In this document: positions 55,441 through 64,000 of the stretch, piece after piece
How the letters are laid out: each line of letters starts with the position of its first letter
Position numbering within the stretch: position 1 is the stretch's first letter
Origin: JAYEHL01 sp041653935
Lineage (GTDB): Bacteria > Chloroflexota > Dehalococcoidia > E44-bin15
Assembly: GCA_041653935.1 (NCBI GenBank)
Contig: JBAZEO010000003.1
Location: forward strand, 1 to 64,000
Length of the DNA stretch: 64,000 nt
Direction: 5' to 3'
Translations under genes and position numbers: made by a program
Notes under the pieces: model-generated
The model's database searches: none
Told to the model about the DNA's origin: nothing
The model's input: only the letters and a program-made list of their open reading frames with translations

Positions 55441-55842
55441 TCAGATATCGGCGATCACCGGTTTCATCACAGACGGAACTTTTGTTCTCTGTACCATGAA
55501 CCCGTTTATCTCGCAGAATATCATGATATCAAACGTCTCCTTTTTGATCCGATGGCCTCTGATCTTCTCCATCGTACACAATCTTGGATTGGTAAGCTCC
55601 AAGCCGTGCCGTCCACGCCTCAATACTATGTATCTCGGCCTGGTGTTCGGGCCCTTCGCTTTGCCTGCAGGGAAAGTTGCTCCGTAGAACTCCTTGAGCA
55701 TCGTGATACGGTGAGCGGGAACAACAGATGCCGGGATGATGTAAACCACCACCCCTTCATACGACTTGCCAGAGGCTGCTACTTTCACCAGTTGTCCGAC
55801 CGATATTTCACTCCCCCTGTCTGGCTGTGTACTTGTCTTCAT
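55441..55842 (-). CDS. Hypothetical protein
   Basis: 133 residues, beta-rich (VGQLVKVAASGKSYEGVVVYIIPASVV) and basic. Resembles small RNA- or DNA-binding barrels; no family. Seven bases from the upstream stop. Confidence 0.75.
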   Translation of the reverse strand: MKTSTQPDRGSEISVGQLVKVAASGKSYEGVVVYIIPASVVPAHRITMLKEFYGATFPAGKAKGPNTRPRYIVLRRGRHGLELTNPRLCTMEKIRGHRIKKETFDIMIFCEINGFMVQRTKVPSVMKPVIADI

Positions 55843-55848
55843 GGAAGA

Positions 55849-56103
55849 CTACCTGGGGTCCTTCCCGACGAGAACGACGGATCCCGGACTGTAGAAGTAC
55901 TTCTTGTTGCGCTCGCACCTCACCAATATGGATTCCGGCGCCTCGACTGCGTTTTGCTCTACGGAGCAGACAGCAAGGCCTGATGCGCAGCCGGTCATCA
56001 TATTGGAAACCACGATCATCTCGCCCGGGACTATGTCTTCCACTTTTTTCAGGTACACGGCTTGTTCTCCTTTGTTCATGGCATGTGAATCAATAGCCGG
56101 CAT
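55849..56103 (-). CDS. Small hypothetical protein
   Basis: 84 residues: VEDIVPGEMIVVSNMMTGCASGLAVCSVEQ is a beta-rich segment. Start uncertain (ATG 56103 or ATG 56079). Unknown. Confidence 0.65.
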   Translation of the reverse strand: MPAIDSHAMNKGEQAVYLKKVEDIVPGEMIVVSNMMTGCASGLAVCSVEQNAVEAPESILVRCERNKKYFYSPGSVVLVGKDPR

Positions 56104-56109
56104 ATCCGA

Positions 56110-56547
56110 CTATTTTCCTTTGTGCTTTAAGGCCGAGATGAGAATGGCTTCCTTGCCTTGCATGCTCGGCACTGTTTCGTAAATGCTTAGGATGGCATTG
56201 ATGAGTTGTTTTCTTGTGAGTTTCGCCGGCGTTGATGGGATGAAACCCCTTATTACCTCCACGCCTCCAAAAAGACTCACAATACTCTCGGTACTGGCTT
56301 TTTGTAAAGCCTGTTTCAGGGGAGATAAAGGCTCCTGCTTCCCAACAACAGCAACCTTTCTGACCTTTTCCTTCTTGGCTTCTGCCGGTGAGTCGTCAAT
56401 GTCGATGCTTACTGACCTGACGTTCACCACCTGGATGGCCTTCATGTCATCGGGGAAGAAAATAGTTCCTGGCCCCGTTATGATGCATGGACGCCACTCC
56501 CTAAGCGTCCGGTGAAGGTGCTCCATGAAGCCATCATTGTGATTCAT
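56110..56547 (-). CDS. Hypothetical protein
   Basis: 145 residues from ATG 56547 (GGGGGGAAGT), overlapping the upstream gene. The basic C-terminus (KKEKVRKVAVVGKQEPLSPLKQALQ) and a helical rest do not match a family. Unknown. Confidence 0.7.
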   Translation of the reverse strand: MNHNDGFMEHLHRTLREWRPCIITGPGTIFFPDDMKAIQVVNVRSVSIDIDDSPAEAKKEKVRKVAVVGKQEPLSPLKQALQKASTESIVSLFGGVEVIRGFIPSTPAKLTRKQLINAILSIYETVPSMQGKEAILISALKHKGK

Positions 56548-57193
56548 ACTTCCCCCCAAGCGGAAGTTGCTGTGTATGGTCGGCTTTCTCGACCATGACC
56601 GGGGTGATACCCCTCTTGCGCAGACTTTCGATCTCATCGTCAGTCTCTTCGCCACTGCAGACATATTCGATGGCTCTTGGTCTGAACAGAGAGAAAGCCC
56701 CGGGTTTTGGAGCTTCTGGGTCATCGGTGGGAATGGCGTTCTGATGTGCGAGAAGGATGAAATGCTTTCCTACTTCGAATCCTCGAGGCAGAGCTTTCAT
56801 TCTCCTGGATATGCCCATATCCCTGGCTTCGGTCAAGAATGCATCGGGGCTGGCATAGAACTTCTTGCCGACCCAGATCATGAGCACCTTTCCGATCTCT
56901 CCGATGACGTCATCGCTCAACGGGCACAGCGCACACTGCCTCAAGCTGTAGTCACACTTGATGCCTTGCGTCAGCTTGACCGGGTCAACCCATTTCGGAG
57001 CCATCGAAAAAGGAATGCCTTCTCCGCAGGTAGGGCATATCCCCAACTCGAACGGCAGTTTGCCGCAGGTGGCATTGGGGGGATCCCCGCGGAAGTACAG
57101 ACCGCCTTCCTTCCGGTAGCCACAACCCCTGGCCTTTTCGACGAACACAGGAACATTGTTTGCCAAAAGCCTTCTCTTCGATTCGCTGTTCAC
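56534..57193 (-). CDS. Conserved phage protein
   Basis: 219 residues. CGYRKEGGLYFR..CGKLPFELGICPTCGEGIPFS carries zinc-like pairs, and WVGKKFYASPDAFLTEARDMGISRRMKALPRGFEVGKHFILLAHQ.. is a phage motif I recognise (WVGExFY..P..F..EA...GISRRI..VPRGF..G..W..LAH). Function unknown. Confidence 0.8.
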   Translation of the reverse strand: MNSESKRRLLANNVPVFVEKARGCGYRKEGGLYFRGDPPNATCGKLPFELGICPTCGEGIPFSMAPKWVDPVKLTQGIKCDYSLRQCALCPLSDDVIGEIGKVLMIWVGKKFYASPDAFLTEARDMGISRRMKALPRGFEVGKHFILLAHQNAIPTDDPEAPKPGAFSLFRPRAIEYVCSGEETDDEIESLRKRGITPVMVEKADHTQQLPLGGKYESQ

Positions 57194-57231
57194 ATTTTCT
57201 TTCCTTTCTTATATAAGTGCATATAAAACAT

Positions 57232-57267
57232 TAAAAGACAAAGCCCTTCGTGGAAAAACAAAGGGCT
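57232..57267 (-). terminator. Rho-independent terminator
   Basis: AGCCCTT/AAGGGCT hairpin followed by TTGTCTTTTAATG on the minus strand. It ends the polymerase-peptidase transcript. Confidence 0.85.
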
Positions 57268-57315
57268 CAGTCTCGACGCAAGAAGTTTATAACTTATTTT
57301 GCTGATATTTTCTAT

Positions 57316-58044
57316 CTAAACCCGGGGGATCCTTCGTAGATAGTTCATCGTATTTTTGCGCAGCAATGCCGAGGCCAGGGCTCCTGCTGCGGCACCAATG
57401 AGAGTAGTCCTTGCGGATAGCAAATAGTTTCTGTAAGTGGCCAATGCGGACATGCGGACTGGGCTGTTCTCGGGGACCCCGGCCCTGTTCCAGGCTTCTA
57501 CTTCCTGCCTGTACAAAGGAGTGTTTTCTGGATCCGAGAACATGGAAGATATCATCGACCGGTACTGGCCTCGTCTTTTCGTAAGAGATCCCGATTCCTT
57601 CCAGTCGCTGTAATGCCCCAGTTCATGGCGCATGACTTCATCAACCACTGGAGGCTTCACGGATATGGCTGGCTTGCCTCCCTTGACAGGAGGTTCAACA
57701 AAGAAACCGTGCCCTGGTCTTGTGGAGTTCAAAGCTTTGCGGTAGAGCATCCGCTTCAGAACATTCACGCCTGGCTGCTTGAGCCATTTGTTTATCTCTT
57801 CTTTGTTGGAAAGTACGCTGATATCTTCCGGGAATGATGTAACATCGAATTTCTTCGCTTTTCCAAATTCTCGTTCCACTTTCGACAACGCTACCAATGA
57901 GATAATCGTGTTGGCGAGCATTCCAGCCATGGATCCAGCTACTGCTCCTCCGAATATTTCCCTGCCTGGAACAGGGCCACTCGACCATCCCGCACGCTTC
58001 TCGAGCTCTATCCTGGCTGCAAGCTTGATGATGTGGTGGTTCAT
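57316..58044 (-). CDS. Putative metallopeptidase with membrane segments
   Basis: 242 residues. VDEVMRHELGHYSDWKESG has the HExxH-type H-E-x-x-H (HELGH) of zinc metallopeptidases. The N-terminus (HIIKLAARIELEKRAG) is followed by a hydrophobic region (FGGAVAGSMAGMLANTIISLVAL); a C-terminal segment TTLIGAAAGALASALLRK could be a second membrane helix. The ATG shares one base with the polymerase stop, so they are co-transcribed. A virion-associated peptidase or a gene acting on the host envelope are both possible. Confidence 0.75.
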   Translation of the reverse strand: MNHHIIKLAARIELEKRAGWSSGPVPGREIFGGAVAGSMAGMLANTIISLVALSKVEREFGKAKKFDVTSFPEDISVLSNKEEINKWLKQPGVNVLKRMLYRKALNSTRPGHGFFVEPPVKGGKPAISVKPPVVDEVMRHELGHYSDWKESGSLTKRRGQYRSMISSMFSDPENTPLYRQEVEAWNRAGVPENSPVRMSALATYRNYLLSARTTLIGAAAGALASALLRKNTMNYLRRIPRV

Positions 58045-61000
58045 CAGTACTCCCCTGTTCTCCAGAGATCTCTTCCGAAGTCGATGCCTTGCAGGAACGG
58101 AGTAACTGGCTTTACTCCTTTTGAAGGACTCATGGCGCCCATGGCTGCGCTTTCCTGAAGCTGTCGAACCATGTCTCTACCCAGCATCTTGAGTGCCCAG
58201 TCAGGTTCGTTTTTTGCCAGATCGTAATCCATGCCGTCAAAGACCGGTTCGTACTTGATCAGCGCATCGCTGTCGCCTATATCCGCATTGATCGCCTGCA
58301 GCTCTTTGATGTCCTTGATGTCACCTGTCATCATGTCCTGGCTGCTGCCGGGATCCAAAACCTTGCCGTATCTCGTAAGGGCCGCCACTACTGTCTCTAT
58401 GTACCGGCGGTCTGGAGCCTTGCCGCCGTAGTTCCTTTCGATTTCGTCAACAAGGTAGTTCTGCATGGCCCTAAGGCCGTTGTATTTCATGACATCGTTG
58501 GGATCCGGAAGACCTTCATTGATCTGAAATCCGGCCTTCAGGCGATCGCCTACGGCAACCTTGAGCGGAGCATTGGTAGACGTGGTGAAAGACGTTCCGT
58601 CCTGCATGATGATTTCGTAGCCGCCGCCTCGCATCTTATTGATCTTGCCCACCACGCCGGCCTCAGGAGCAAGAGTGGCCTTCGCTCCGGCAGGGGCTCT
58701 TCCATTCAAGAGAGGCCAGATGGCATACAAGCCTTCTATTTTGTTGCTGGAAAGAGCGGAGCCTCCACCATGGAAAGCCTTCAACGTGAGCTGAACAGCC
58801 GGCTCGGTAAGGGTGTGGGCCGATATGACTCCTATGTCGGCGCCGACCTTCGGCTTCTCTCCATCCGGGAGTCTACCGAAATCCTTGGCGTAGAACCCGG
58901 TTTTTGCCACTGACGTCAAGGGAGATCTTACCATCACCGTCTTGATCTTGTTCGAACGGGCTGATGCTATCAGCTCTTCTGTTATGGGATCCCCGGCCAC
59001 GGCCAATGTTTTCCCCGCCGGGGTTACCAGGTCGAAAGCCAGGTATCTCTGAAGCACGGTGGGATGGTCAATGGGATACTCGATACCATCGGTAGGGTTT
59101 GCATCTCCGGGTGCCACTACGCTGCCCAGGGTAGACCTCAGAAGCTGCTTGCTGAAATAGCCGGGCTCCCTGACTTCAATGCTCTTCGAATGCAGAGCAG
59201 GCCGGTTGCCTTTCGATGCCACCCAGTAGTCCATGAAATCGAGTCCTTCTCCGTATCCGGTGCGGATCAGATGAGGGATAGGGCCGTCGAATCCGTTCAC
59301 CGTCATGGGAGAAAACTTGATCTGCATGACATTGGACCAATTCCCCTTGGCTCCGGAATCAGCAAGGACGGCAACTGCCGACCGAGGGTCTATTGAAGAC
59401 CTGAGCCTGGAGTAGACAGAGTCGGTTTCCTTCTGAGCCAAGAAGCCGCCAACGGACTTGGACATCTCTTCCTTGCTTATCGGCATGAAGTCCTTCAGGC
59501 TGAATGACAACCCAACCCTGGTGTTGAAGGCATTGCCCAGATCGGTGAGTTTCATCAAAGTGTTGACGTAATCCCCGGGAGCATGCTTACCCACAGCGTT
59601 GAGTATCTCGCCTATCTTCTTGTCGTTGTAGACTACATTGTAACCCTGTCTGAACTGCTCAGGAATGGCTTTGTTCACCAAAATACGACCGGCAGTGACA
59701 ACGACATTGCCTTTGTCTGTTTTGAGGGTTACTCCGTCATTGAGGGCTATTTCATTGGCTTCGTAAGCCTCTATGACTTCCCTCTCGGTGGTGTACTTCT
59801 TGTCGGGCCTCGGGTCTACGAAGTGAGTACCGTAATAGAGGCCGGCAATGGTGTCTTCCTCGGGACGCATGATCGTCTGGTCCAGCCCGGGCTTGAACAG
59901 GTTCTTGGATGGCAGCAGCTTTTCTCTGGCTTCCCTCACCGCTTCGTCGGAAACCGGGACGGAATAGCCCATTGCATCGCCATCGAAGTCGGCATTGAAG
60001 CCACGGGCTATCAAAGGACTGATCTCCATGGACTTGCCCGGTATCATCTTGGCCCAGAAAGCCATGACGTTGAACTTGTGGAGCTTGGGGTCCCTGGTGA
60101 TCATGACCGGACGATGTTTCATCTCGGCCTGCAGAGTTGCTTCAGCCAAAGCTTCCCTGTCTTCTATCATCCGCCTGGCTTCCAGAGGGGGGATGCCTTC
60201 CTTGGTCAGCCTGCGCATTACGAAAGAATGGAAGAGCGGCCATGCTGATTCTTCGGGAAGTCCGATCTCGTCTACGGACAAACCGGGATTGGGCCTGATG
60301 ACTGCACGGCCGCCAACCGACTGACGTTTGTCGAATATCTTATCCTGGAAATGCCCCCAGGAGGAAGACTCCCCCTTGAGATATTCGAGGATCCCGGTCC
60401 TCGGCTTGGCTCCGTACCCTATGCCCGTGGCCCCTATCTGGATCGCCTTTACGGCATCGTAGAGGTTCGTCCTCACTTCATCCAGTACGGAGGCCGGCAT
60501 GCTGCCCTGGCCGTCCTTGAGCGTCATGGCAAGCGTTCCTATGTCCTGGTACAGAGCTGTGAAATCACTGACCCTTATCCCGTTGTCTTTCGTGAGGTAC
60601 ACCGGTCTGAACTGCGGAGGAAGAACCGGAACCTTGGATATGACGTAAGCGTTCTCCGGTTTGATGCCGATGCGCTGCAGAGCGTTCAGGTACCGCAATT
60701 TCTTGACCATGGCATCCTTGGCAGTACCGGTGTGATTGGGGATCATCTCCTTCAAAGACTTGATGGAAGACTCTACGTCAATGGACGAAAGCATGGCTTT
60801 GAAAGCATGGCCACCGGTGATGGACTTGTCCCCCTTTACCCGGGGAGCCAGTACTCCGTCTTTGTACCCTACCCTGCCGGCGATGATGTCATCATAGGCG
60901 CCCTGCGTCAGGCCCAGGATGGCTCTGATAGCCTTTTCGTAAACCGGGTTGGGAAGAGGCTCCGCCAGGGAGATATGCCCCCATTTGTCTCCCTGCATGC

Positions 61001-64000
61001 CTCCAAGAAGCTTTTCATCGTAGAGGCCGCCTTCGTATGACTGCAACATCTCGTATTTACCGGGACGCCCGATCCGGGTGGCCATCGCTGGATTGGGTAT
61101 TTCGCCCGAACTCATCCTGTCGACTTCTCTGTCGGTGAGAGGCAAAAGCTGGTAATTGTCGCCTTGCTTGCGGACATCAATGCCGGCGCCTTTGAGTAGT
61201 GCCTGCAACTTTTTGAACGCAAAGGTCATCTGGGGCGATGGAATGTTGCTGCCTTCCTCAACGGCCCTCCAGAAATCATCGTTCTTCTCGCTCTTGGTGG
61301 TCGCTATCTCCCGCAGGTTGCTCGTGGCTCCATGGGCCAACAGAGCGTAGAATCCCAGGCCTCCCATCTTGGGTCCCTTAATGGGGCGCTGGCTGACTAT
61401 GTCGTAAGGATCGCTTCTGTTGCGAACATTGAAGTACGGCTCGGCCTCCTGCTTCTGCCGGGTAAAGTACTGATACCCGGTCATTACCTTGATGGGCCTG
61501 TCACCATCCTTGATGGGATTGCCGTCCTTGTCGTAGATCTCTTCCTGGTCTTCAAGACCGTATTCCTTCATTTTCTTGTATACGGCCTCCGGAGAGCTCC
61601 CCTTCAGGTTGAAAAGCTCCACAATGAAAGGTATACCGGTGTGGGCGGCTATCTTCGAAGCTGCGGCCTCGATTACCTGGCCGGTGTTGTTCCTTGAGGT
61701 GACGGCGGCCGGGTTCTGAAGAATGTCGAACGGCTGACCACTTTTGTCATGAGGCATTTCATCGTCGGGAAGGATCGCAGATACGACGCCCTTCGCCTGA
61801 TGACGATTGGAATTGCCAGTCCAGCATGCCTTCCCGTTGCGACGGACATACATCACATGGTTGGGAACAGTGCAGCAATACACCAGGCCGTCGTAATCAA
61901 CCAGTTTTTCCTCCTGGATGTGCTGTGACTTTGTATGGCCATGGTTGACCATGGGCTCAGTTTTCTTCCTGATAACAGAAACCCTGTATCGATCGGCATG
62001 GGCTTCATTGTCATCCCTAAGGCACGGAGTTACATTGGCAGCCATCCCGGCTTTCAATGCTATTTCCTGAACGTCATCAGCCAAGCGCTTACTCGTAGTG
62101 GAGTAACTCACACATGAAAAACTGGAGCCGTCGCAAGAAAGCAGTGCATCCAAAAGAATATTCATCTGCCTCTGCGACAACTCCATGAACTCCCTGGGGA
62201 CATACTTGTCGTTGGCGTGTCCGAGTACCGATAGATACTCATTGAGCTGCCTTGAGGATATGATGATTTTGCCTTCCCTGGGATTGTACGGCCACTTCAT
62301 TCTATCAAGGCATGCTGTGATTCTGTGGTAGACGTAACCACCATACGAATTCTTTGTTGTTTTATTCTTATTGATAGTTACGTAATATCCATCTTTCGAG
62401 AAATGGCCATCAGCTATGTAATACCCCAGGAATTCCAGCCAGTCATCCATGGCTACTTCAGGAAGCCCATGGGGGCTGAAGCCATGATGACGGCCATCCA
62501 CAGTCAGCAGGCAAAACTCTGATGCTTCCTTACCTATCCAAGTTCCATTCTTCTTGTACTGGACTCGTCGGCCCATAATATCCTGAGCCTGATGCAAGGC
62601 GAATGATTGAGCTCTCCGCGTTTTGACCAGCATGTTGTGATTGAGAGTCGTCAGCAAGTCGATCTGCTGAGACCGGATGCCATACATTTTTCCGGTGTGC
62701 CAATAGGAGAACACAGCCTCTGGATGCTGGTATTCCACAATTCCGGTATCCTGGTTGAGCGTGCATACCTGCTCATTAACGGTGAGATCAGAAACCGGGA
62801 TCCAACCCCTCTGGGTAAGGTATTCGTGGTCATCTGAAAGACACAGCTTATCCCCTGTCTTTACCGACCGCTCCGACCGCACGAAAATCTTGATCCCGGT
62901 GGGAGTACGGACTATTCTTTCGACGACGCCCGGGTCGCTGGCTTCCCAGACCTTGTCATCCCTGATCAGTTGCTGCTTCATTACCTGGCTCACATTGCCT
63001 GCCAGGATATCCTCCTGGGTCAAGCTTTTGGGGGTGAGCTTGAGGATGATAGGGTCACCGGTGTTCAACACGGTGCCTTCTTTGACAACTCCGTCATCAT
63101 CTATGTTGTCGAGCTGCATGGCCCGGTACTCTTTGGGATAGAGGGCCTTGAACCTGTTCTTATTGAAAACGTCATGCTTCCTGGAGCTGGCTTCCACCTG
63201 GTCTACGTGGATGGCTTTCATCTTCTCGGCAGCGCTCTCGGATATCAGCAGGCCGTCCATGAAGTTCCAGCCCTTGTATGGAAGAAAGGCCACTCTGAGA
63301 TTGCGCCCCATAGCCAGCATGCCGTTCCTGATGAAACTGTTGGTGGCGACTGCCTGCCCCTTCTTTACTATTTCACCCGCCTTTACAACGGGTATTTCAT
63401 GGATGACATTGCCTCCGTTGAGAGGGTAGTTTGTGTAAAGCTCTATGTCTTCGGTATCGCCGGTCTTGATGTCGCGCAGGGTGATGGAGTCCTTCTTCAC
63501 CTTCACGACTTCGCAATCGCCCATGTAAGAAGGAACGCGCCGAGAGAATCGGTTGCCGAACTCTTGTTCCGCGGTGAAGACGGATCCATCCGCGTTTTTG
63601 TGAACCCCGGCCAATACCAAGGGGTTTTCCGGCTCTGCAAGCATGAGAGCATGTGTGCTTTGCTTGACGGACATAGTGCTTCTTGTAGGAATGTTGTTGG
63701 GAAGGAATGGGATCAAAAGGCTTGCCCAGTCAAAAGCATGGTGGGGGGAGGCTATGACGTAATCGATCTTCGAGTATGGAACCTCAACTATCTCGCCGTG
63801 ATGCAATGCCTTTACCTTGGCCTTGTTGGGAAGGTACACCCCGGTTTCGCGCATGCTGTACTCACCAGGAATGGCGGTGTACTTGTCGTATATCTCCCGG
63901 GGGGTAACCGCCTTTGTTCCGGATTGCTTGCCCGTGGTGAAATCGAGAACGGAAGCCTTGAGCTCCCTCCCCACCTTCCGGGCGCCGGACGACAGATGCA
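58044..64000 (-). CDS. Fused beta-beta' RNA polymerase with intein, N-terminus beyond window
   Basis: At least 1985 codons; the frame is open to the window edge. Beta parts: IDYVIASPHHAFDWASLLIPF (like the beta VDYMDVS..SLIPFLEHDDANRAL region), LRVAFLPYKGWNFMDGLLIS (like [20 protein letters not shown]), and GDKL...SNRHQAKGVVS, the catalytic-lysine element. Beta' parts follow in one chain: VLPPQFRPV, KRQSVGGRAVI, NADFDGDAM (metal-binding aspartates, residues 1327-1335 from the first in-window start), a bridge-helix region near 1579-1610 and a trigger-loop region TLTEPAVQLTLKAFHGGG. Neither beta' zinc ribbon is recognisable. It transcribes phage genes; alpha, omega and sigma partners are not visible here. 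Confidence 0.93.
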   Translation of the reverse strand, partial: HLSSGARKVGRELKASVLDFTTGKQSGTKAVTPREIYDKYTAIPGEYSMRETGVYLPNKAKVKALHHGEIVEVPYSKIDYVIASPHHAFDWASLLIPFLPNNIPTRSTMSVKQSTHALMLAEPENPLVLAGVHKNADGSVFTAEQEFGNRFSRRVPSYMGDCEVVKVKKDSITLRDIKTGDTEDIELYTNYPLNGGNVIHEIPVVKAGEIVKKGQAVATNSFIRNGMLAMGRNLRVAFLPYKGWNFMDGLLISESAAEKMKAIHVDQVEASSRKHDVFNKNRFKALYPKEYRAMQLDNIDDDGVVKEGTVLNTGDPIILKLTPKSLTQEDILAGNVSQVMKQQLIRDDKVWEASDPGVVERIVRTPTGIKIFVRSERSVKTGDKLCLSDDHEYLTQRGWIPVSDLTVNEQVCTLNQDTGIVEYQHPEAVFSYWHTGKMYGIRSQQIDLLTTLNHNMLVKTRRAQSFALHQAQDIMGRRVQYKKNGTWIGKEASEFCLLTVDGRHHGFSPHGLPEVAMDDWLEFLGYYIADGHFSKDGYYVTINKNKTTKNSYGGYVYHRITACLDRMKWPYNPREGKIIISSRQLNEYLSVLGHANDKYVPREFMELSQRQMNILLDALLSCDGSSFSCVSYSTTSKRLADDVQEIALKAGMAANVTPCLRDDNEAHADRYRVSVIRKKTEPMVNHGHTKSQHIQEEKLVDYDGLVYCCTVPNHVMYVRRNGKACWTGNSNRHQAKGVVSAILPDDEMPHDKSGQPFDILQNPAAVTSRNNTGQVIEAAASKIAAHTGIPFIVELFNLKGSSPEAVYKKMKEYGLEDQEEIYDKDGNPIKDGDRPIKVMTGYQYFTRQKQEAEPYFNVRNRSDPYDIVSQRPIKGPKMGGLGFYALLAHGATSNLREIATTKSEKNDDFWRAVEEGSNIPSPQMTFAFKKLQALLKGAGIDVRKQGDNYQLLPLTDREVDRMSSGEIPNPAMATRIGRPGKYEMLQSYEGGLYDEKLLGGMQGDKWGHISLAEPLPNPVYEKAIRAILGLTQGAYDDIIAGRVGYKDGVLAPRVKGDKSITGGHAFKAMLSSIDVESSIKSLKEMIPNHTGTAKDAMVKKLRYLNALQRIGIKPENAYVISKVPVLPPQFRPVYLTKDNGIRVSDFTALYQDIGTLAMTLKDGQGSMPASVLDEVRTNLYDAVKAIQIGATGIGYGAKPRTGILEYLKGESSSWGHFQDKIFDKRQSVGGRAVIRPNPGLSVDEIGLPEESAWPLFHSFVMRRLTKEGIPPLEARRMIEDREALAEATLQAEMKHRPVMITRDPKLHKFNVMAFWAKMIPGKSMEISPLIARGFNADFDGDAMGYSVPVSDEAVREAREKLLPSKNLFKPGLDQTIMRPEEDTIAGLYYGTHFVDPRPDKKYTTEREVIEAYEANEIALNDGVTLKTDKGNVVVTAGRILVNKAIPEQFRQGYNVVYNDKKIGEILNAVGKHAPGDYVNTLMKLTDLGNAFNTRVGLSFSLKDFMPISKEEMSKSVGGFLAQKETDSVYSRLRSSIDPRSAVAVLADSGAKGNWSNVMQIKFSPMTVNGFDGPIPHLIRTGYGEGLDFMDYWVASKGNRPALHSKSIEVREPGYFSKQLLRSTLGSVVAPGDANPTDGIEYPIDHPTVLQRYLAFDLVTPAGKTLAVAGDPITEELIASARSNKIKTVMVRSPLTSVAKTGFYAKDFGRLPDGEKPKVGADIGVISAHTLTEPAVQLTLKAFHGGGSALSSNKIEGLYAIWPLLNGRAPAGAKATLAPEAGVVGKINKMRGGGYEIIMQDGTSFTTSTNAPLKVAVGDRLKAGFQINEGLPDPNDVMKYNGLRAMQNYLVDEIERNYGGKAPDRRYIETVVAALTRYGKVLDPGSSQDMMTGDIKDIKELQAINADIGDSDALIKYEPVFDGMDYDLAKNEPDWALKMLGRDMVRQLQESAAMGAMSPSKGVKPVTPFLQGIDFGRDLWRTGEY
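61812..62843 (-). other. LAGLIDADG intein inside the polymerase
   Basis: 344 residues inserted between GDKL and SNRHQAKG. It begins at Cys1 (CLSDDHEYLTQRGWIPV) and ends ..VRRNGKACWTGN, with Ser as the +1 residue. Hint block B is TTLNHNML. Two LAGLIDADG motifs are visible, WLEFLGYYIADG and MNILLDALLSCDG, so the homing endonuclease appears complete. The penultimate residue is Gly, not His, seen in many bacterial and phage inteins. Splicing would restore GDKLSNRHQAKG. Confidence 0.93.

Noticed and set aside
1..64000. Long plus-strand open frames throughout
   Set aside because: They are shadows of minus-strand genes: no ribosome sites, unusual composition, and they run through tRNA, tmRNA and terminators.
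1..64000. CRISPR arrays or insertion sequences
   Set aside because: No regularly spaced repeats with unique spacers and no transposase motifs or terminal repeats were found.

Overview
The window looks like part of a large tailed-bacteriophage (Caudoviricetes-type) genome. About 125 small, tightly packed genes all lie on the minus strand and are joined by ATGA, GTGA or TGATG start-stop overlaps with strong Shine-Dalgarno sites. No bacterial housekeeping operon and no capsid, tail or terminase gene is visible. Most products are short phage orphans, many with CxxC zinc-ribbon pairs. The host cannot be fixed from sequence alone; base composition is moderate to GC-rich.

Right end (57.3-64 kb), transcribed first in the minus direction: a fused beta-beta' multisubunit-type RNA polymerase, running off the window edge. 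A 344-residue LAGLIDADG intein splits its catalytic GDK...KG element, and a putative metallopeptidase overlaps its stop codon. Next (40-57 kb) come many small proteins, a membrane/lipoprotein cluster (DUF4282, TM2, pseudopilin-like), a BCS1-like AAA ATPase and an SMC/Rad50-like ATPase. A 570-base AT-rich gap there (54.9-55.4 kb) carries two perfect palindromes.

Middle (19-40 kb): a radical SAM protein, a beta sliding-clamp homologue, a DEDDh exonuclease, a C5-cytosine methyltransferase, a PD-(D/E)xK-like protein, a TOPRIM protein, a tRNA-His guanylyltransferase (Thg1) homologue and an Ltp-type superinfection-exclusion protein. A replication-initiator-like gene carries 12-bp iterons read in two different frames, so they are probably a DNA-level origin. 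A DUF5131 gene nearby is interrupted by an HNH endonuclease.

Left end (1-15 kb): an S1-domain protein, an XRE-type coiled-coil protein, tRNA-Lys, and an RNA-rich island (5.0-7.8 kb). The island holds a complete tmRNA, tRNA-Leu(CAA), an HNH endonuclease between them, an interrupted tRNA-like gene, and two recurring structured RNA motifs. Each motif has a second copy in the window, with compensatory base changes. Two nearly identical TATAAATATA promoters precede short exported or membrane-protein genes.

Taken together, the phage appears to bring its own transcription core, translation-rescue and tRNA-modifying parts, and replication/repair proteins. Mobile introns, inteins and HNH genes have settled in several of these functions.
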